Of a stretch of 64,000 nt of DNA, positions 8,501 through 17,327 are shown piece by piece. The stretch comes from Pseudofrankia saprophytica (GTDB lineage: Bacteria; Actinomycetota; Actinomycetes; Frankiales; Frankiaceae). Numbering within the stretch: the stretch's first letter is position 1; each line of letters opens with the position of its first letter. The position numbers and the translations under genes were made by a program. The notes beneath the pieces are model-generated. The model did no database searches. It was not told where the DNA came from and saw nothing but the letters and a program-made list of their open reading frames with translations. The stretch is from NCBI RefSeq assembly GCF_000235425.2, contig NZ_KI912266.1:6292029-6356028 (forward strand), read 5' to 3'.

Positions 8501-9745
8501 ATGACGTCCCCGTCTGGAAAGCGCCGCGCCGCAGGGCCGGTGACCGGGAAGGCACTGACGTTTTTCGTCAGAACGATTCTTCTCGCGATGGTGGCCGCCG
8601 TCGGACTGTCGGCCTGCCTTCCGTCCCCGGGCTCCGGTGGCGGTGGCGGTGGTCCACTTCCGTCATCGTCCGCCTCGGCGACGTCCACATCCACGCCCAC
8701 GCCCACGCCCACGACAAGACCGACGACGCCGGGCAGTCCGACGGGCACGCCCACGACGCGGCCCACGCCCACGGCCGGGACGCCCACGGCCACTCCGCCC
8801 TCGCCGACCTCCGGCGGAGGCGGTACGAATCCGGCGGCGCCCGCGCTCAGCGGCGTCGGCTACGCCGACCGGGACGAATGGGCGAAATGGCGTGGCTGGC
8901 CCGTGCAGATCGCAGAGACCTGGAATGACGCCGCGGATACGACGGCCGGCGGCGCCACGACCTGGAAGTCGATGAACGCGCTCTGGTCCACGCACCAGTA
9001 CTTCACGGACGCGCATTGGCCGGGCGAGCTCTCGCTCGCGCAGCCAATGTTCGCGAACGACCAGAACTACCAGACGTGCGCCACCGAGGACCAGATCAAG
9101 ACCTTCATGGGCGAGCTCGTCAAGGCATGGCCGACGAAGGACGCATTCCTCCGGCTGAGCTGGGAGTTCAACGGCAACTGGTACCGCTGGAGCGCCAAGC
9201 CGGGCGACGCGGCCAACTTCAAGTCCTGCTGGATCCGGTGGTACAAGATCGTGAAGGGCGTCTCTCCGGGTTTCAAGCTGGTGTGGAACCCCAACGCGGA
9301 GAGCTCGGACGGAAGCCTCAACGTGCTCGATTTCTGGCCGGGCGCGCAGTATGTCGACGCCGCCGGGCCCGACCTCTACGCCAACAGCGACAACGGCAAA
9401 CTACGCGACCCCAACAAGCTCGGGTCACACGGCGAGCCGGTGGGCATCGCCGCCTGGCAGGCCTGGGTCGCCAGGCAGGGCGTCCCGTTCGCGGTCCCGG
9501 AGTGGGGCGTGAACGGCGATCCGAACTGGGGCTCGACCGACCCGGCCTACATCACGCAGATGCGCACGGCGTTCGAGAAGGCCGTGGCCTCGCCGTCCGG
9601 CCTGGCCTACGAGGACTACTTCGACGGGTCGACCGCCTACAGCTGCAAGTTCACGCTGCACGACAAGGAATGCGGTTACGACTACCACGCGGCCGACGCG
9701 AAACGCTATCTGGAGCTCTGGAAGGCGCCGTACGTGAAGCCCTGA
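8501..9745 (+). CDS. GH26-like (beta-mannanase-type) secreted glycoside hydrolase, lipoprotein
   Basis: 414-residue predicted lipoprotein. The signal sequence ends in lipobox LSAC (Cys39), followed by a Gly stretch and a Thr/Pro linker to about residue 105. The catalytic domain resembles family 26 glycoside hydrolases. 'FLRLSWEFNGNWYRWS' carries the likely acid/base Glu222, and 'PFAVPEWGVNGD' carries the likely nucleophile Glu334. Family members cut beta-1,4-mannans or related glucans, and the retained glutamates argue for activity. AAGGAGA lies about 11 bases before ATG 8501. It stands as a single gene with a promoter upstream and a hairpin downstream. Confidence 0.83.
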   Translation: MTSPSGKRRAAGPVTGKALTFFVRTILLAMVAAVGLSACLPSPGSGGGGGGPLPSSSASATSTSTPTPTPTTRPTTPGSPTGTPTTRPTPTAGTPTATPPSPTSGGGGTNPAAPALSGVGYADRDEWAKWRGWPVQIAETWNDAADTTAGGATTWKSMNALWSTHQYFTDAHWPGELSLAQPMFANDQNYQTCATEDQIKTFMGELVKAWPTKDAFLRLSWEFNGNWYRWSAKPGDAANFKSCWIRWYKIVKGVSPGFKLVWNPNAESSDGSLNVLDFWPGAQYVDAAGPDLYANSDNGKLRDPNKLGSHGEPVGIAAWQAWVARQGVPFAVPEWGVNGDPNWGSTDPAYITQMRTAFEKAVASPSGLAYEDYFDGSTAYSCKFTLHDKECGYDYHAADAKRYLELWKAPYVKP

Positions 9746-9757
9746 CCGCACGCCCGG

Positions 9758-10054
9758 TCAGGTAGCCAGCGAGCGGCCCCCTCCTCCACGGGAGGGGGCC
9801 GCCGCCCGTCGGTACGTCCCGGGCGTGCTTCCGGTCTCCCGTCTGAAGGCGGCCGTGAACGCGACGTCGGACTGGTAGCCGACCTGGGCCGCGGTCGCGG
9901 CGACTGTCGTCTGCTGGTCGCGCAGCAGTGTCCGGGCCCGTTGCATCCGCAGTGAGAGCAGGTAGCGCATGGCCGGCTCGCCGACACAGGCCGTGAAGCG
10001 AGCGGCGAACGCCGCCCTCGACAGCCCGGCCGTACGGGCGAGTCCGGACGGCAC
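9758..10054 (-). pseudogene. AraC-family regulator, C-terminal stump
   Basis: The 98-codon frame encodes only the two-helix AraC DNA-binding domain: 'LARTAGLSRAAFAARFTACV', 'GEPAMRYLLSLRMQRARTLL' and 'VAATAAQVGYQSDVAFTAAF' followed by 'RRETGSTPGTYRR'. A normal regulator of this family has about 300 residues with an N-terminal cupin-like sensor. That part is missing: at about 10046 the sequence switches directly to the tail of an unrelated gene on the opposite strand. The stump could still be expressed as a bare DNA-binding domain, but it is best called a truncated remnant. Confidence 0.75.
9773..9802. terminator. Hairpin terminator after the GH26-like gene
   Basis: GCGGCCCCCTCC (9773-9784) pairs perfectly with GGAGGGGGCCGC (9791-9802) around a six-base loop, 27 bp after the stop codon. 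It overlaps the end of the AraC stump on the other strand. Confidence 0.75.
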
Positions 10055-10163
10055 GGTCCTGCGCTTTTACCACTTCACCGACCCCACCGACGGGCTGGCC
10101 CGCGTCGAGTTCCGCGACGGACAGCACATCGGCACGCACTACTCTCCTCCGCCGGAACGATGA
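10046..10163 (+). pseudogene. Truncated gene tail of unknown family
   Basis: About 38 codons ending at TGA 10161-10163 read 'DGTVLRFYHFTDPTDGLARV' then 'EFRDGQHIGTHYSPPPER'. This has normal protein composition and third-position GC but no start. It abuts the AraC stump head to head at about 10046. I do not recognise the family. It is interpreted as the 3' end of a gene whose front was deleted together with the front of the AraC gene. Confidence 0.5.
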
Positions 10164-10269
10164 CGCCTATGAGTCCTTCTTCAGCCTTCAACGGTCCGGC
10201 GGCCGCGGCGGAGGCCGGAGAGGGTATCCCCCTGGGCCGCGAGAGTTAGCGACCTTGATACTCCGAGAC

Positions 10270-12138
10270 ATGCACGAATGGGCTGGTAACCACCGCTTAG
10301 CGATGGCAAGCCCGCTCGAAACAGCCGCACCTCGCGGTCGACCCGTCTCGCGGGTCACGCTCGGGCTCGGGACGGTGCTGGTCGCGGCGCTCACGCTCGC
10401 GGGTGAGTGGCCACTCGTCGAGCACGCCGCCCCCGAGACCACGGCGGTCGTCCTGGTCAACCTGGTCATCACGGTCGGCTTCGTGGCCACCGGGCTGCTG
10501 TGCGCGGGCGACAACCTGCTCGCCAGGCTCGGCCCTTTTTTGATCATTTCTGGAGTGCTCTGGGCGCTGTGGTGGGGGGAGGTGTGGCACCGCGATCCGA
10601 TGGTCTTCGTCGGGTACGAGGCGGGGACGTGGTTCTGGTTCGTCCTCGCTCACGGCGTCCTCGCCTACCCGGGAACATGGCGCCGGGACCGGTCGGAGAA
10701 GGCCTTCCTATGGCTGACGATCGTGTCGCTGCCGGTCCTCAGCAATGCCATGCCGCTGCTGGCCCCGCCGGCGCGCTGGGGATTCAGCGACGAGATCTGG
10801 TGGCCGACCGTCTGGGACAGCCCGACGGCGTTTCACCTGGTGGCCTGGCTGGCGATCGCCGGCTACGGCGCGTCCACCGCGTACTTCGGCATTCTGTTAC
10901 GCCGACGCCTGCGCGCGTCCGCGCCACATCGACGCCGGCAGCTCGTACCTGTGGTCGTCGCCCTCCTGATCGCCAGCACCGCGACCACCGTGACCTCGAC
11001 GCTCGTCCTGGGATCGCCCGTCACGGAGCACCTGTACCTGGCCTACCCGCTCACCGCGCTCGCGCTGGCGTTCGTCGCGGGGTCGTTTCTGACCACCGGG
11101 ATTCGGCACCGGCTGGCTCGGGCGAAAATCGTCAACCTGCTGGCACGCCAGCGCAGGCCTCCCACCGTCGAATCGGTCCGCTCGGCGCTGCGCCAGGCTC
11201 TGCGCGACGACACGGTGGAGGTGCTGTTCTGGCTGGACGCCCGCTGTCATTACGTGGACGGCGACGCGCGGACCGTCGAGCGGCTGCCCGATGCCGCGGA
11301 TCGCTGTGCCGTCCCGGTCCGCTCCCGGTCCGGCGAGCCACTGGCCCTCATCCTGGTGCACCCGGCCACCCCATGGTCCTGCCCGTTGATCGAGGTCACG
11401 GTCTCCGCCGCCCGCTTCGCGCTCGAGAACGTCCATCTGCAGGCGGCGATGGGGGCGCAGCTGGCCGAGCTTCGTTCGGCCAGGACCCGGGTCGCCGAGC
11501 TGGCCCTGCGGGAACGTCGGCAGCTGGAACAGGACCTGCACGACGGTGCGCAGCAACGGTTGCTGGGCCTGGCGGCCCGGCTGGCGCTGGCGCGGACGAT
11601 CGCGAGTGACCCCGGCACCCGTGCGGCGCTCGACGGCGCCCGGGCCGAGCTGCGGGAGGCGCTCGTCGAGCTGCGGGAGTTCGCCCGCGGGATCAATCCC
11701 GTCCTGCTCAACCACGCTGGCCTGCCCGCCGCGGTGGACGGGCTGGCCGGCAGCCTGCCCATCGCGTTGAGCGTCGACGTGCCCGAGACGGTACTGCGGG
11801 CGATCAGCGACCATCCAGCCGCGGAGACGGTCGCGTACCTGACCATCAGGGAGGCGCTGACCAACGCCGCCGTACACGGTCACGCCTCGAAGGCCAGCGT
11901 CGAGGCGTCCCTCGATGGCTCCGCGCTCGTCATCGACATCGTCGACGACGGATTCGGCGGCGCCACCGTCGTTCCCGGCCGTGGGCTGGCCAGCGCCGCC
12001 GACCGCCTCGGCGGACTCGGGGGCGAGGCGTCGGTTATCTGCTCAAGGAGCGGGTCGACGACATCGACGCGCTCAAGGACGCGCTCGGCCAGGTCACCCG
12101 GGGCCGCCTGGCCATCGACGAGTCGATCATCACATTGA
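10270..12138 (+). pseudogene. NarX/LiaS-type sensor histidine kinase, C-terminus lost by deletion
   Basis: Membrane histidine kinase with about seven to eight transmembrane segments up to residue 260, then a GAF-like region and a HisKA_3 dimerisation domain. The phospho-acceptor His is in 'LEQDLHDGAQQRLLGLAA' (codon 11539-11541). The HATPase domain has the N box 'REALTNAAVHGHA' and the G1 box 'DIVDDGFGG'. At about 12030, in 'DRLGGLGGEAS', kinase similarity stops and the sequence becomes receiver-domain DNA of a response regulator in a different frame. The kinase reading frame therefore ends in a nonsense tail of about 36 residues to 12138. Only the last 20-25 residues of the kinase are missing, so residual activity is possible. 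The start is uncertain: TTG 10255, ATG 10270 or ATG 10303. Confidence 0.75.
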
Positions 12139-12497
12139 TGATGTCGGACCGTCGCAAGCCCGCCGAGTTCGATCGGCTGTCCGAGCGGGAAAAGGCGATC
12201 CTCAGCGCGATGGCCGAAGGCCGGTCCAACCAGGGCATCGCCCAGCAGCTCAACCTCTCGCCGAAGACCGTCGAGAACTACCTGACCGCCATCTTCAGCA
12301 AGCTGGGTCTGGAGAACTCGGGTGATCACAACCGCCGCGTGCTCGCGACACTGCTGTGGTTGCGAGTGGACCGTCAGCACGCGCCGGTGCTCAGGTCCTG
12401 GGACATGCGCGGGCCGGCCTCCCCGAGCTCCCCTGGCTCGCCGGCCCTGGACCCGGTCAGGTCCTCGTCGCCACCGCCGCCGGCACGGTCGCGGTGA
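12030..12497 (+). pseudogene. NarL-type response regulator, front two thirds of receiver deleted
   Basis: Reading frame 3 from 12030 gives 'VGYLLKERVDDIDALKDALG', the end of a receiver domain, then a linker and an intact LuxR helix-turn-helix: 'FDRLSEREKAILSAMAEGRS' and 'IAQQLNLSPKTVENYLTAIF'. The phospho-acceptor Asp and the first roughly 85 residues are absent. The only start codons now available are internal (for example ATG 12135), which would give a free DNA-binding domain. The C-terminal tail beyond about 12390 is Pro/Ser-rich and overlaps the convergent kinase gene. This is the partner of the kinase upstream, joined to it by an internal deletion. Confidence 0.78.
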
Positions 12498-14271
12498 CGG
12501 CCGTCGGGCCGCCCGGCGGGCTTTCGACGGCGAACTGGCCACCGACGGCACGGACACGGTCCGCGAGTCCCGTGAGCCCTCGGCCGGATCGGATGTCCGC
12601 CCCGCCCCGGCCGTCGTCGACCACGCGCACCACGAGGTCACGGCCACATACCGACACGGACACGCGCGTCCGTCTGGCGGCGGCGTGCCGGTACACGTTC
12701 GTCAGCGCCTCCGAAACGGTGTAGTAGACGGCGAGCTCGATCTCGGGGGCGAACCGGCCATCGACGACATCGGTCTCGACGGCGATGGGCAGCGTGCCCG
12801 CGGCGAGGTCGATCGCGGCGCGCAGGCCGGACTCCCGCAGCACCGTCGGGCCGGTGCCGGCCGCCAGCGCACGGATGTCCCGGAACGCGGCCCTCAGCTC
12901 CCGATGGGCGGTCTCGACGGCCTCGGTGACCCGGGGATCGTCGGTCTGGCGCCGCACCTCACCCAGCTGCGCGGCCACCGCGAGCAGCCGGCGTCCCGTG
13001 GTCGCACGCAGCTGGTCTCGCAGGTTCTGGTGCTGGGCCACGCCGTCGCGGACAAGCCGGTCCAGCGCGGTCTCGGCGAGCTCAGCACGTTCCCGCATCA
13101 TCATCTCCAGCCGGGCGTTCTCGAGCAGGAGACTGATCGCGGCCACGGTCGCCTCGACGACGTCGAGGTGGCGGTCCAGATCCGGGCGAGCGACCAGCAG
13201 CCCGACGAGAACGTCGTCCGCTGACCGGATGGGAATAAGCAGGCGTTCGTCATCCAGAGGCGGACGGCACGGGTTGCCGTCCACGTCCCAGTACCCGCCG
13301 GCCCCGTCGGCCACGAGGAGATCGGTCGACGGCGCGTCGAGCGTCCGCCGCACCAGGTCACGCACCATCGCCGGATCCACGGCGTCGCCGTCGAGGCCGG
13401 CGCTGGAGCGTGACTGGCCCGTGCGGCCCGTCGCCCGGTCGGGAGTCGAGGCGACGAGCAGCTCGGCCAACGACTGGCCGACCTCCGCGTGGGCGATCTG
13501 GCGTCGCAGGTGCAGGACACCGAAGGCGACCGGGACGGCGAGAACCGACAGCATCGACGGGAGCTGGCCCAGGCTGATGCGCGAGCGGGTGAAGTCCGCC
13601 AGGTACCACGTGGCCTGGCTGGCGGCCAGGCCAGCGACCACGAACGTCGCGAAGATCGGGATCAGCAGGTGCCTGTCCAGACGCGACGCTCGCCTGACTC
13701 GGCGGACCAGCAGGACCAGCAGCGTCACCGCGAGCGCGGTCGTGAAGAGCACAGCCCCGGTCTGGGTCGCCTGGGACAGGGGAAACGAGGTCACCAGAGT
13801 GGGCCACCAGGCGCCTGCGGGGTATTCGACCCATTCCGCGGTCGTGAACAAGGCGGCGGCGTTCCAGGTGACCGGCAGTCCCACGACCGTGACAAGAAGG
13901 AAGGCCCGCTCGACGCGGCCGTCCGTCCGGCCGGTGGGATATGTCAGCACGGCGACGACGGTAGGAACCCAGAACAGTACCCACCCTTCAAACCCGAGGT
14001 AGGCCCACACTCCGCCGTCCCAGGTGTAAAGCCAACGGCTCGCCCATAGGAGGCCAGACAGCACAAGGCATGCGCCGAGGCCGAACATCCGCGGGTCACG
14101 GGCGATCATGGCGCCAACCAGCGCGAAGACGCTACAAATGAGCACGTTTAGCGCTACCAGTGCGGGATCGGATCCGCCTGCCGGCAGCTGGCACACGAAA
14201 GCGGTCGCCGCGGCGGCCAACGGCACCAGCACCAGCCAGACCACAGAGCGCACCGAGGTGTCCTCGGTCAC
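12457..14271 (-). CDS. Degenerate sensor histidine kinase lacking the phospho-acceptor histidine
   Basis: 604-residue membrane protein with the same layout as the kinase at 10270: about eight transmembrane segments, a GAF-like middle, a helical dimerisation region and a HATPase domain. The ATP-binding boxes are intact ('SEALTNVYRHAAA', 'VVDDGRGGADI', 'GRGLTGLADRVRAVGG'). Where HisKA_3 proteins have DLHDGxQQRLL, this one reads 'DQLRATTGRRLL', with Arg422 in place of the histidine and Ala in place of the following Asp. It may bind ATP but should not autophosphorylate. It could act as a pseudokinase or heterodimer partner. GTG 14271 follows AGAGGAT closely. It converges on the broken kinase/regulator locus. 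Confidence 0.85.
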   Translation of the reverse strand: MTEDTSVRSVVWLVLVPLAAAATAFVCQLPAGGSDPALVALNVLICSVFALVGAMIARDPRMFGLGACLVLSGLLWASRWLYTWDGGVWAYLGFEGWVLFWVPTVVAVLTYPTGRTDGRVERAFLLVTVVGLPVTWNAAALFTTAEWVEYPAGAWWPTLVTSFPLSQATQTGAVLFTTALAVTLLVLLVRRVRRASRLDRHLLIPIFATFVVAGLAASQATWYLADFTRSRISLGQLPSMLSVLAVPVAFGVLHLRRQIAHAEVGQSLAELLVASTPDRATGRTGQSRSSAGLDGDAVDPAMVRDLVRRTLDAPSTDLLVADGAGGYWDVDGNPCRPPLDDERLLIPIRSADDVLVGLLVARPDLDRHLDVVEATVAAISLLLENARLEMMMRERAELAETALDRLVRDGVAQHQNLRDQLRATTGRRLLAVAAQLGEVRRQTDDPRVTEAVETAHRELRAAFRDIRALAAGTGPTVLRESGLRAAIDLAAGTLPIAVETDVVDGRFAPEIELAVYYTVSEALTNVYRHAAARRTRVSVSVCGRDLVVRVVDDGRGGADIRSGRGLTGLADRVRAVGGQFAVESPPGGPTAVTATVPAAVATRT

Positions 14272-14592
14272 ATCCTCTGCCTATTTACGTCGGTGCACCA
14301 CCGCCACTGAGCGCCAGTTATGGCCGACGCTCCAATCTCTCCCATCGACCGGCATTTTATCCGGTTCACGCCTTTTGACGGGCAGCAGGCCCGAGACAGT
14401 ACCGGAGGCGTCCCGTTCGGGCTCCCTCACCGGGGGCACGACGCCGCCAGCCTGATCGTCAGGCGTAGCCGTTGGTCGAGCTGACGAGCCGGACGCCAGA
14501 GTCGTCACGGGTCAGGACCTGCGCCAGCGCGGAACCGACGGATGGCGGGCCGCGTCGATAGCGATATCGATCGTCCTGGTCTTGGAGATGCG
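14272..14592. other. Divergent intergenic region with a possible gene remnant
   Basis: 321 bp between the degenerate kinase and the lipoprotein. On the minus strand a short frame ending at 14459 reads 'PSVGSALAQVLTRDDSGVRL' then 'VSSTNGYA' before its stop, which looks protein-like and may be the tail of a lost gene; the family is not recognised. An inverted repeat TCGATA-GCGA-TATCGA lies at 14555-14570, about 20 bp before the lipoprotein start. Confidence 0.35.
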
Positions 14593-15246
14593 ATGTTCTC
14601 GTACGCCAGTCGCCTGCTACTGGTTGTTCCCATCCTCGCACTGGCGGGTGCCGCCAGCTGTGGCCAGCCGACAACCGCCGACTCAGCGCCGGCTGACTCC
14701 GCGCCGGCGGCCTGCGACGCGTCGCCGCCGGCAGCGGCCGACGAGGGCGCGACGGACTTGCGGGACTGGTCCACCACCGTGGACCGGGCGGAGTCCTTCC
14801 GGACCATCCGCGAGCTCACGGCCGCCTCGGACGCGGTGGTCCGGGTGTGCGCCACCGACCGGACCGAGGTCGTCGCGATCTCGGGTCTGCCCTTCACGAT
14901 CACTGACGTCGACGTGACACAGACCATCCGCGGAGACGTCCCGGAGACGATCCGGGTCCGGCAGACCGGGGCCGCGCCGGGAACCGAGGTCCCGGAGCCG
15001 GGTGGCGATACAACCGTTTCCCACGTCCTGGGTGAGATCCTGCTGCGGCCCGGGACCCCGTACTTCCTGTTCCTGGACGCCTTCGAGCGCCCGGGAGAGG
15101 ACACCACCAACCAGTACGCCGTTGTCGGCGTGCTGGCCGGCCTCTACCGCGAGGAGTCCGGCCAGGCCCGCCTCCTCGACCCCGAGTCCCCGGGGCTTCC
15201 CTCGGTCCTGCCCATCGAGGACCTCATCTCCGAGGTCACCGGCTAG
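14593..15246 (+). CDS. Putative lipoprotein of unknown function
   Basis: 217-residue protein with a lipoprotein signal 'MFSYASRLLLVVPILALAGA' ending in AASC (Cys near residue 25). An Ala/Ser/Pro linker follows, then a globular domain of about 165 residues with alternating beta-like segments such as 'FTITDVDVTQTIRGDVPETI' and 'PYFLFLDAFERPGEDTTNQY'. I do not recognise the family. ATG 14593 has GGAG five bases upstream. It probably sits on the outer face of the membrane. No operon partner is evident; the next gene is convergent. Confidence 0.75.
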   Translation: MFSYASRLLLVVPILALAGAASCGQPTTADSAPADSAPAACDASPPAAADEGATDLRDWSTTVDRAESFRTIRELTAASDAVVRVCATDRTEVVAISGLPFTITDVDVTQTIRGDVPETIRVRQTGAAPGTEVPEPGGDTTVSHVLGEILLRPGTPYFLFLDAFERPGEDTTNQYAVVGVLAGLYREESGQARLLDPESPGLPSVLPIEDLISEVTG

Positions 15247-15292
15247 ACACCGGGGTGCAGAAGGGTGAAGTCCTGGTTGACGCGGCGGACTG

Positions 15293-16189
15293 TCAGGCGG
15301 GTTGTCGAGAGCAGGCCCGGCAGATGTCGGCGAAGACGTCGACGAACGGTCGGTTGTCGACCGTGCGCCAGACGACGGCCAGCTCGCTGGGCGGCAGTCC
15401 GCTGACCGGCCGGCAGACGACGTCGTCGCGGTGGTAGATCTCGGCGTTTCCGGCGGAGAGCAGAGTGATTCCCAGTCCGGAGGCGACCGCTTCGAATGAC
15501 TCCTCGGCGGTCTCGGCCTCGCCGGCAATGACGGCCGGGGACTGCCGGGCCGCCGCCCCGAGCCAGAAGTCCCGTTGGGCGCCGGCCGTCCTCGGCAGCG
15601 CGATGAAGGGCTCGTCGACCAGTTCGGCGAATGGCACCGTGGGAAGGCCGGCGAGGCGGTGCCGTGGCGCGAGCGCGACCCAGACGTCCTCGCGCGCCAC
15701 GACCCGCCAGGACAGCGCGCCGGTGTCGGGCACCGGCAGCCAGGCGATCGCGACGTCCACCTCGCCACTGCCCAGGCCAACCGTGGGATCGGCCCAGGAG
15801 ACCTGGCGGAACATCAGCTTCCAGCCGGGAAGGCGCTGTTCCAGCCGCGCGGTGACGGTCGGGATGAGCCCACGACCTATCCGCGTCTGAAATCCGACGC
15901 GCACCGTCGTCCCGGCCTGGGTCGACGCCTCCGACACCGCCAGCAGCGCCGCCTCCCAGTCCTCGGTGAGCCGCCGGGCATGCGGCAGCAGGGCCTCTCC
16001 GGCCAGGGTCAGCCGGACCGTCCGCCGGTCCCGATCGAACAGAGCGGTCCCCAACGACCGCTCCAGCTGGCGGATCTGCTTGCTCAACGCCGGCTGCGAG
16101 ATGAACAACCGCTGGCTCGCCGCCCGGGAGAAGCTCTGTTCCTCGGCGACTGCCAAGAAGTAACGGAGATCCCGCACATGCACGTCCAT
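15293..16189 (-). CDS. LysR-family transcriptional regulator
   Basis: 298-residue regulator. The N-terminal winged helix has 'LRYFLAVAEEQSFSRAASQR' and 'ISQPALSKQIRQLERSLGTA' with 'LFDRDRR', the standard LysR signature. Residues 90-298 form the two-lobed substrate-binding fold ('VRVGFQTRIGRGLIP', 'VDVAIAWLPVPDTGALSW'). It is divergent from the quinone oxidoreductase at 16336. A T-N11-A palindrome covers its own ATG and is a likely autoregulatory site that could also control the divergent gene. The effector is unknown. GTG 16195 is an alternative start. Confidence 0.92.
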   Translation of the reverse strand: MDVHVRDLRYFLAVAEEQSFSRAASQRLFISQPALSKQIRQLERSLGTALFDRDRRTVRLTLAGEALLPHARRLTEDWEAALLAVSEASTQAGTTVRVGFQTRIGRGLIPTVTARLEQRLPGWKLMFRQVSWADPTVGLGSGEVDVAIAWLPVPDTGALSWRVVAREDVWVALAPRHRLAGLPTVPFAELVDEPFIALPRTAGAQRDFWLGAAARQSPAVIAGEAETAEESFEAVASGLGITLLSAGNAEIYHRDDVVCRPVSGLPPSELAVVWRTVDNRPFVDVFADICRACSRQPA

Positions 16190-16202
16190 AACCACTGGTT
16201 AT
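16188..16202. promoter_or_regulatory. LysR-type operator (T-N11-A palindrome)
   Basis: ATAACC-ACT-GGTTAT is a perfect 6+3+6 inverted repeat matching the T-N11-A LysR box. It overlaps the LysR start codon and lies about 135 bp before the divergent oxidoreductase. Confidence 0.65.
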
Positions 16203-16261
16203 AACAACAGGTCTTGGACCAACGCCGAGGAACCAGGCACGGTGGTCTGGCGGGGCTACCG

Positions 16262-16330
16262 ACCGCCCCAATTCCCAGTGCCAGTGCCCAGTTCCCAGTG
16301 CCCAATACCCATGCCCAGGCCCAGGGAAGG
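16262..16330. repeat. Short C-rich imperfect tandem repeat
   Basis: Repeated units of the type CCCAGTGCC / CCCAGTTCC / CCCAATACC fill about 65 bp immediately before the oxidoreductase ribosome-binding site. The same kind of repeat appears as coding low-complexity sequence near 53330-53420. Confidence 0.6.
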
Positions 16331-16335
16331 CGACC

Positions 16336-17253
16336 ATGCAGGCACTCGTCTACGACCCGGACCGGCCGGCCGGCCTCCGGCTGGCGGAGGTGGTCGAACC
16401 GGCTCTCCGGCCCGATCAGGCGTTGGTCGACGTTCGAGCGATCTCGTTGAACTTCGGCGAGCTGGCCTACCGGGCGGGGCGCGCCCAGCCCGGCGAGGTC
16501 CACGGGTGGGACGCCGCCGGGGTTGTCGCCGCCGCCGCCGAGGACGGCTCTGGCCCGGCACCCGGCACGCCGGTCGTGACCTTCGGCTGGGACGGCGCCT
16601 GGGCGCGCCGCCGGGCCGTTTCCACCGCGGACCTGGCGGTGCTGCCCGTCACGCTCGATCCAGGCGCGGCGGCGGCGCTGCCCGTCGCCGGGGTGACCGC
16701 GCTGCGCGCGGTCCGCCGGCTGGGTTCGGTCCTCGGCCGCCGGGTGCTGATCACCGGAGCTTCCGGTGGGGTGGGGCGGTTCGCGGTACAGCTGGCCGCC
16801 CGCGCCGGCGCCGAGGTCGTCGCGTCGGTCGGGAGCCCGGCGCGCGGCGAGGGGCTCGACAGCCTGGGTGCCGCCGAGATCATCATCGGCCCGGCGAACG
16901 CGACCGGAACGGTCCACGGGGTTCTCGACAACGTCGGCGGACAGCAGCTCGCCGAGGCGTTCTCGCTGCTCGAGCCGGGTGGTGTCGCGCTGGCCATCGG
17001 CAAGGCGTCCGGCCAGCCGACCACCATCGACTTCGAGGCGGAACGGCACCGGTCCGGCGACCGGCGGATCGAGCCGTTCGTCATCGGCTCCGAGCTGGCC
17101 GAGGACCTCGGCTATCTCGTCCGGTTGCTCGACCGGGGCGAGCTGGACCCGCAGATCGGCTGGCGGGGCTCCTGGGAGCGGGCCGCCGAGGCCGCCCAGG
17201 CGCTGCTGTCGCGCCGCGTCGCGGGCAAGGCCGTCCTCGACCTGCCGGCCTGA
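16336..17253 (+). CDS. Zinc-independent MDR-family quinone/enoyl oxidoreductase
   Basis: 305-residue NADPH-dependent medium-chain dehydrogenase of the quinone oxidoreductase type. It has a GroES-like N-domain ('ISLNFGELAYRAG', 'HGWDAAGVV') and a Rossmann domain ('VLITGASGGVGRFAVQLA'). No structural zinc cysteine cluster is present, which fits the quinone oxidoreductase branch. ATG 16336 has AGGGAAGG upstream. It is divergent from the LysR regulator, probably its controller, and is followed 74 bp later by a luciferase-like monooxygenase in the same direction. Confidence 0.9.
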   Translation: MQALVYDPDRPAGLRLAEVVEPALRPDQALVDVRAISLNFGELAYRAGRAQPGEVHGWDAAGVVAAAAEDGSGPAPGTPVVTFGWDGAWARRRAVSTADLAVLPVTLDPGAAAALPVAGVTALRAVRRLGSVLGRRVLITGASGGVGRFAVQLAARAGAEVVASVGSPARGEGLDSLGAAEIIIGPANATGTVHGVLDNVGGQQLAEAFSLLEPGGVALAIGKASGQPTTIDFEAERHRSGDRRIEPFVIGSELAEDLGYLVRLLDRGELDPQIGWRGSWERAAEAAQALLSRRVAGKAVLDLPA

Positions 17254-17327
17254 CGAGACGACGTCAGGTCAGAGGTTCGACGAGCAGAGGTTCTGGTTCT
17301 ACGAGCAGAGTGCAGAGGAGCGCGAAC

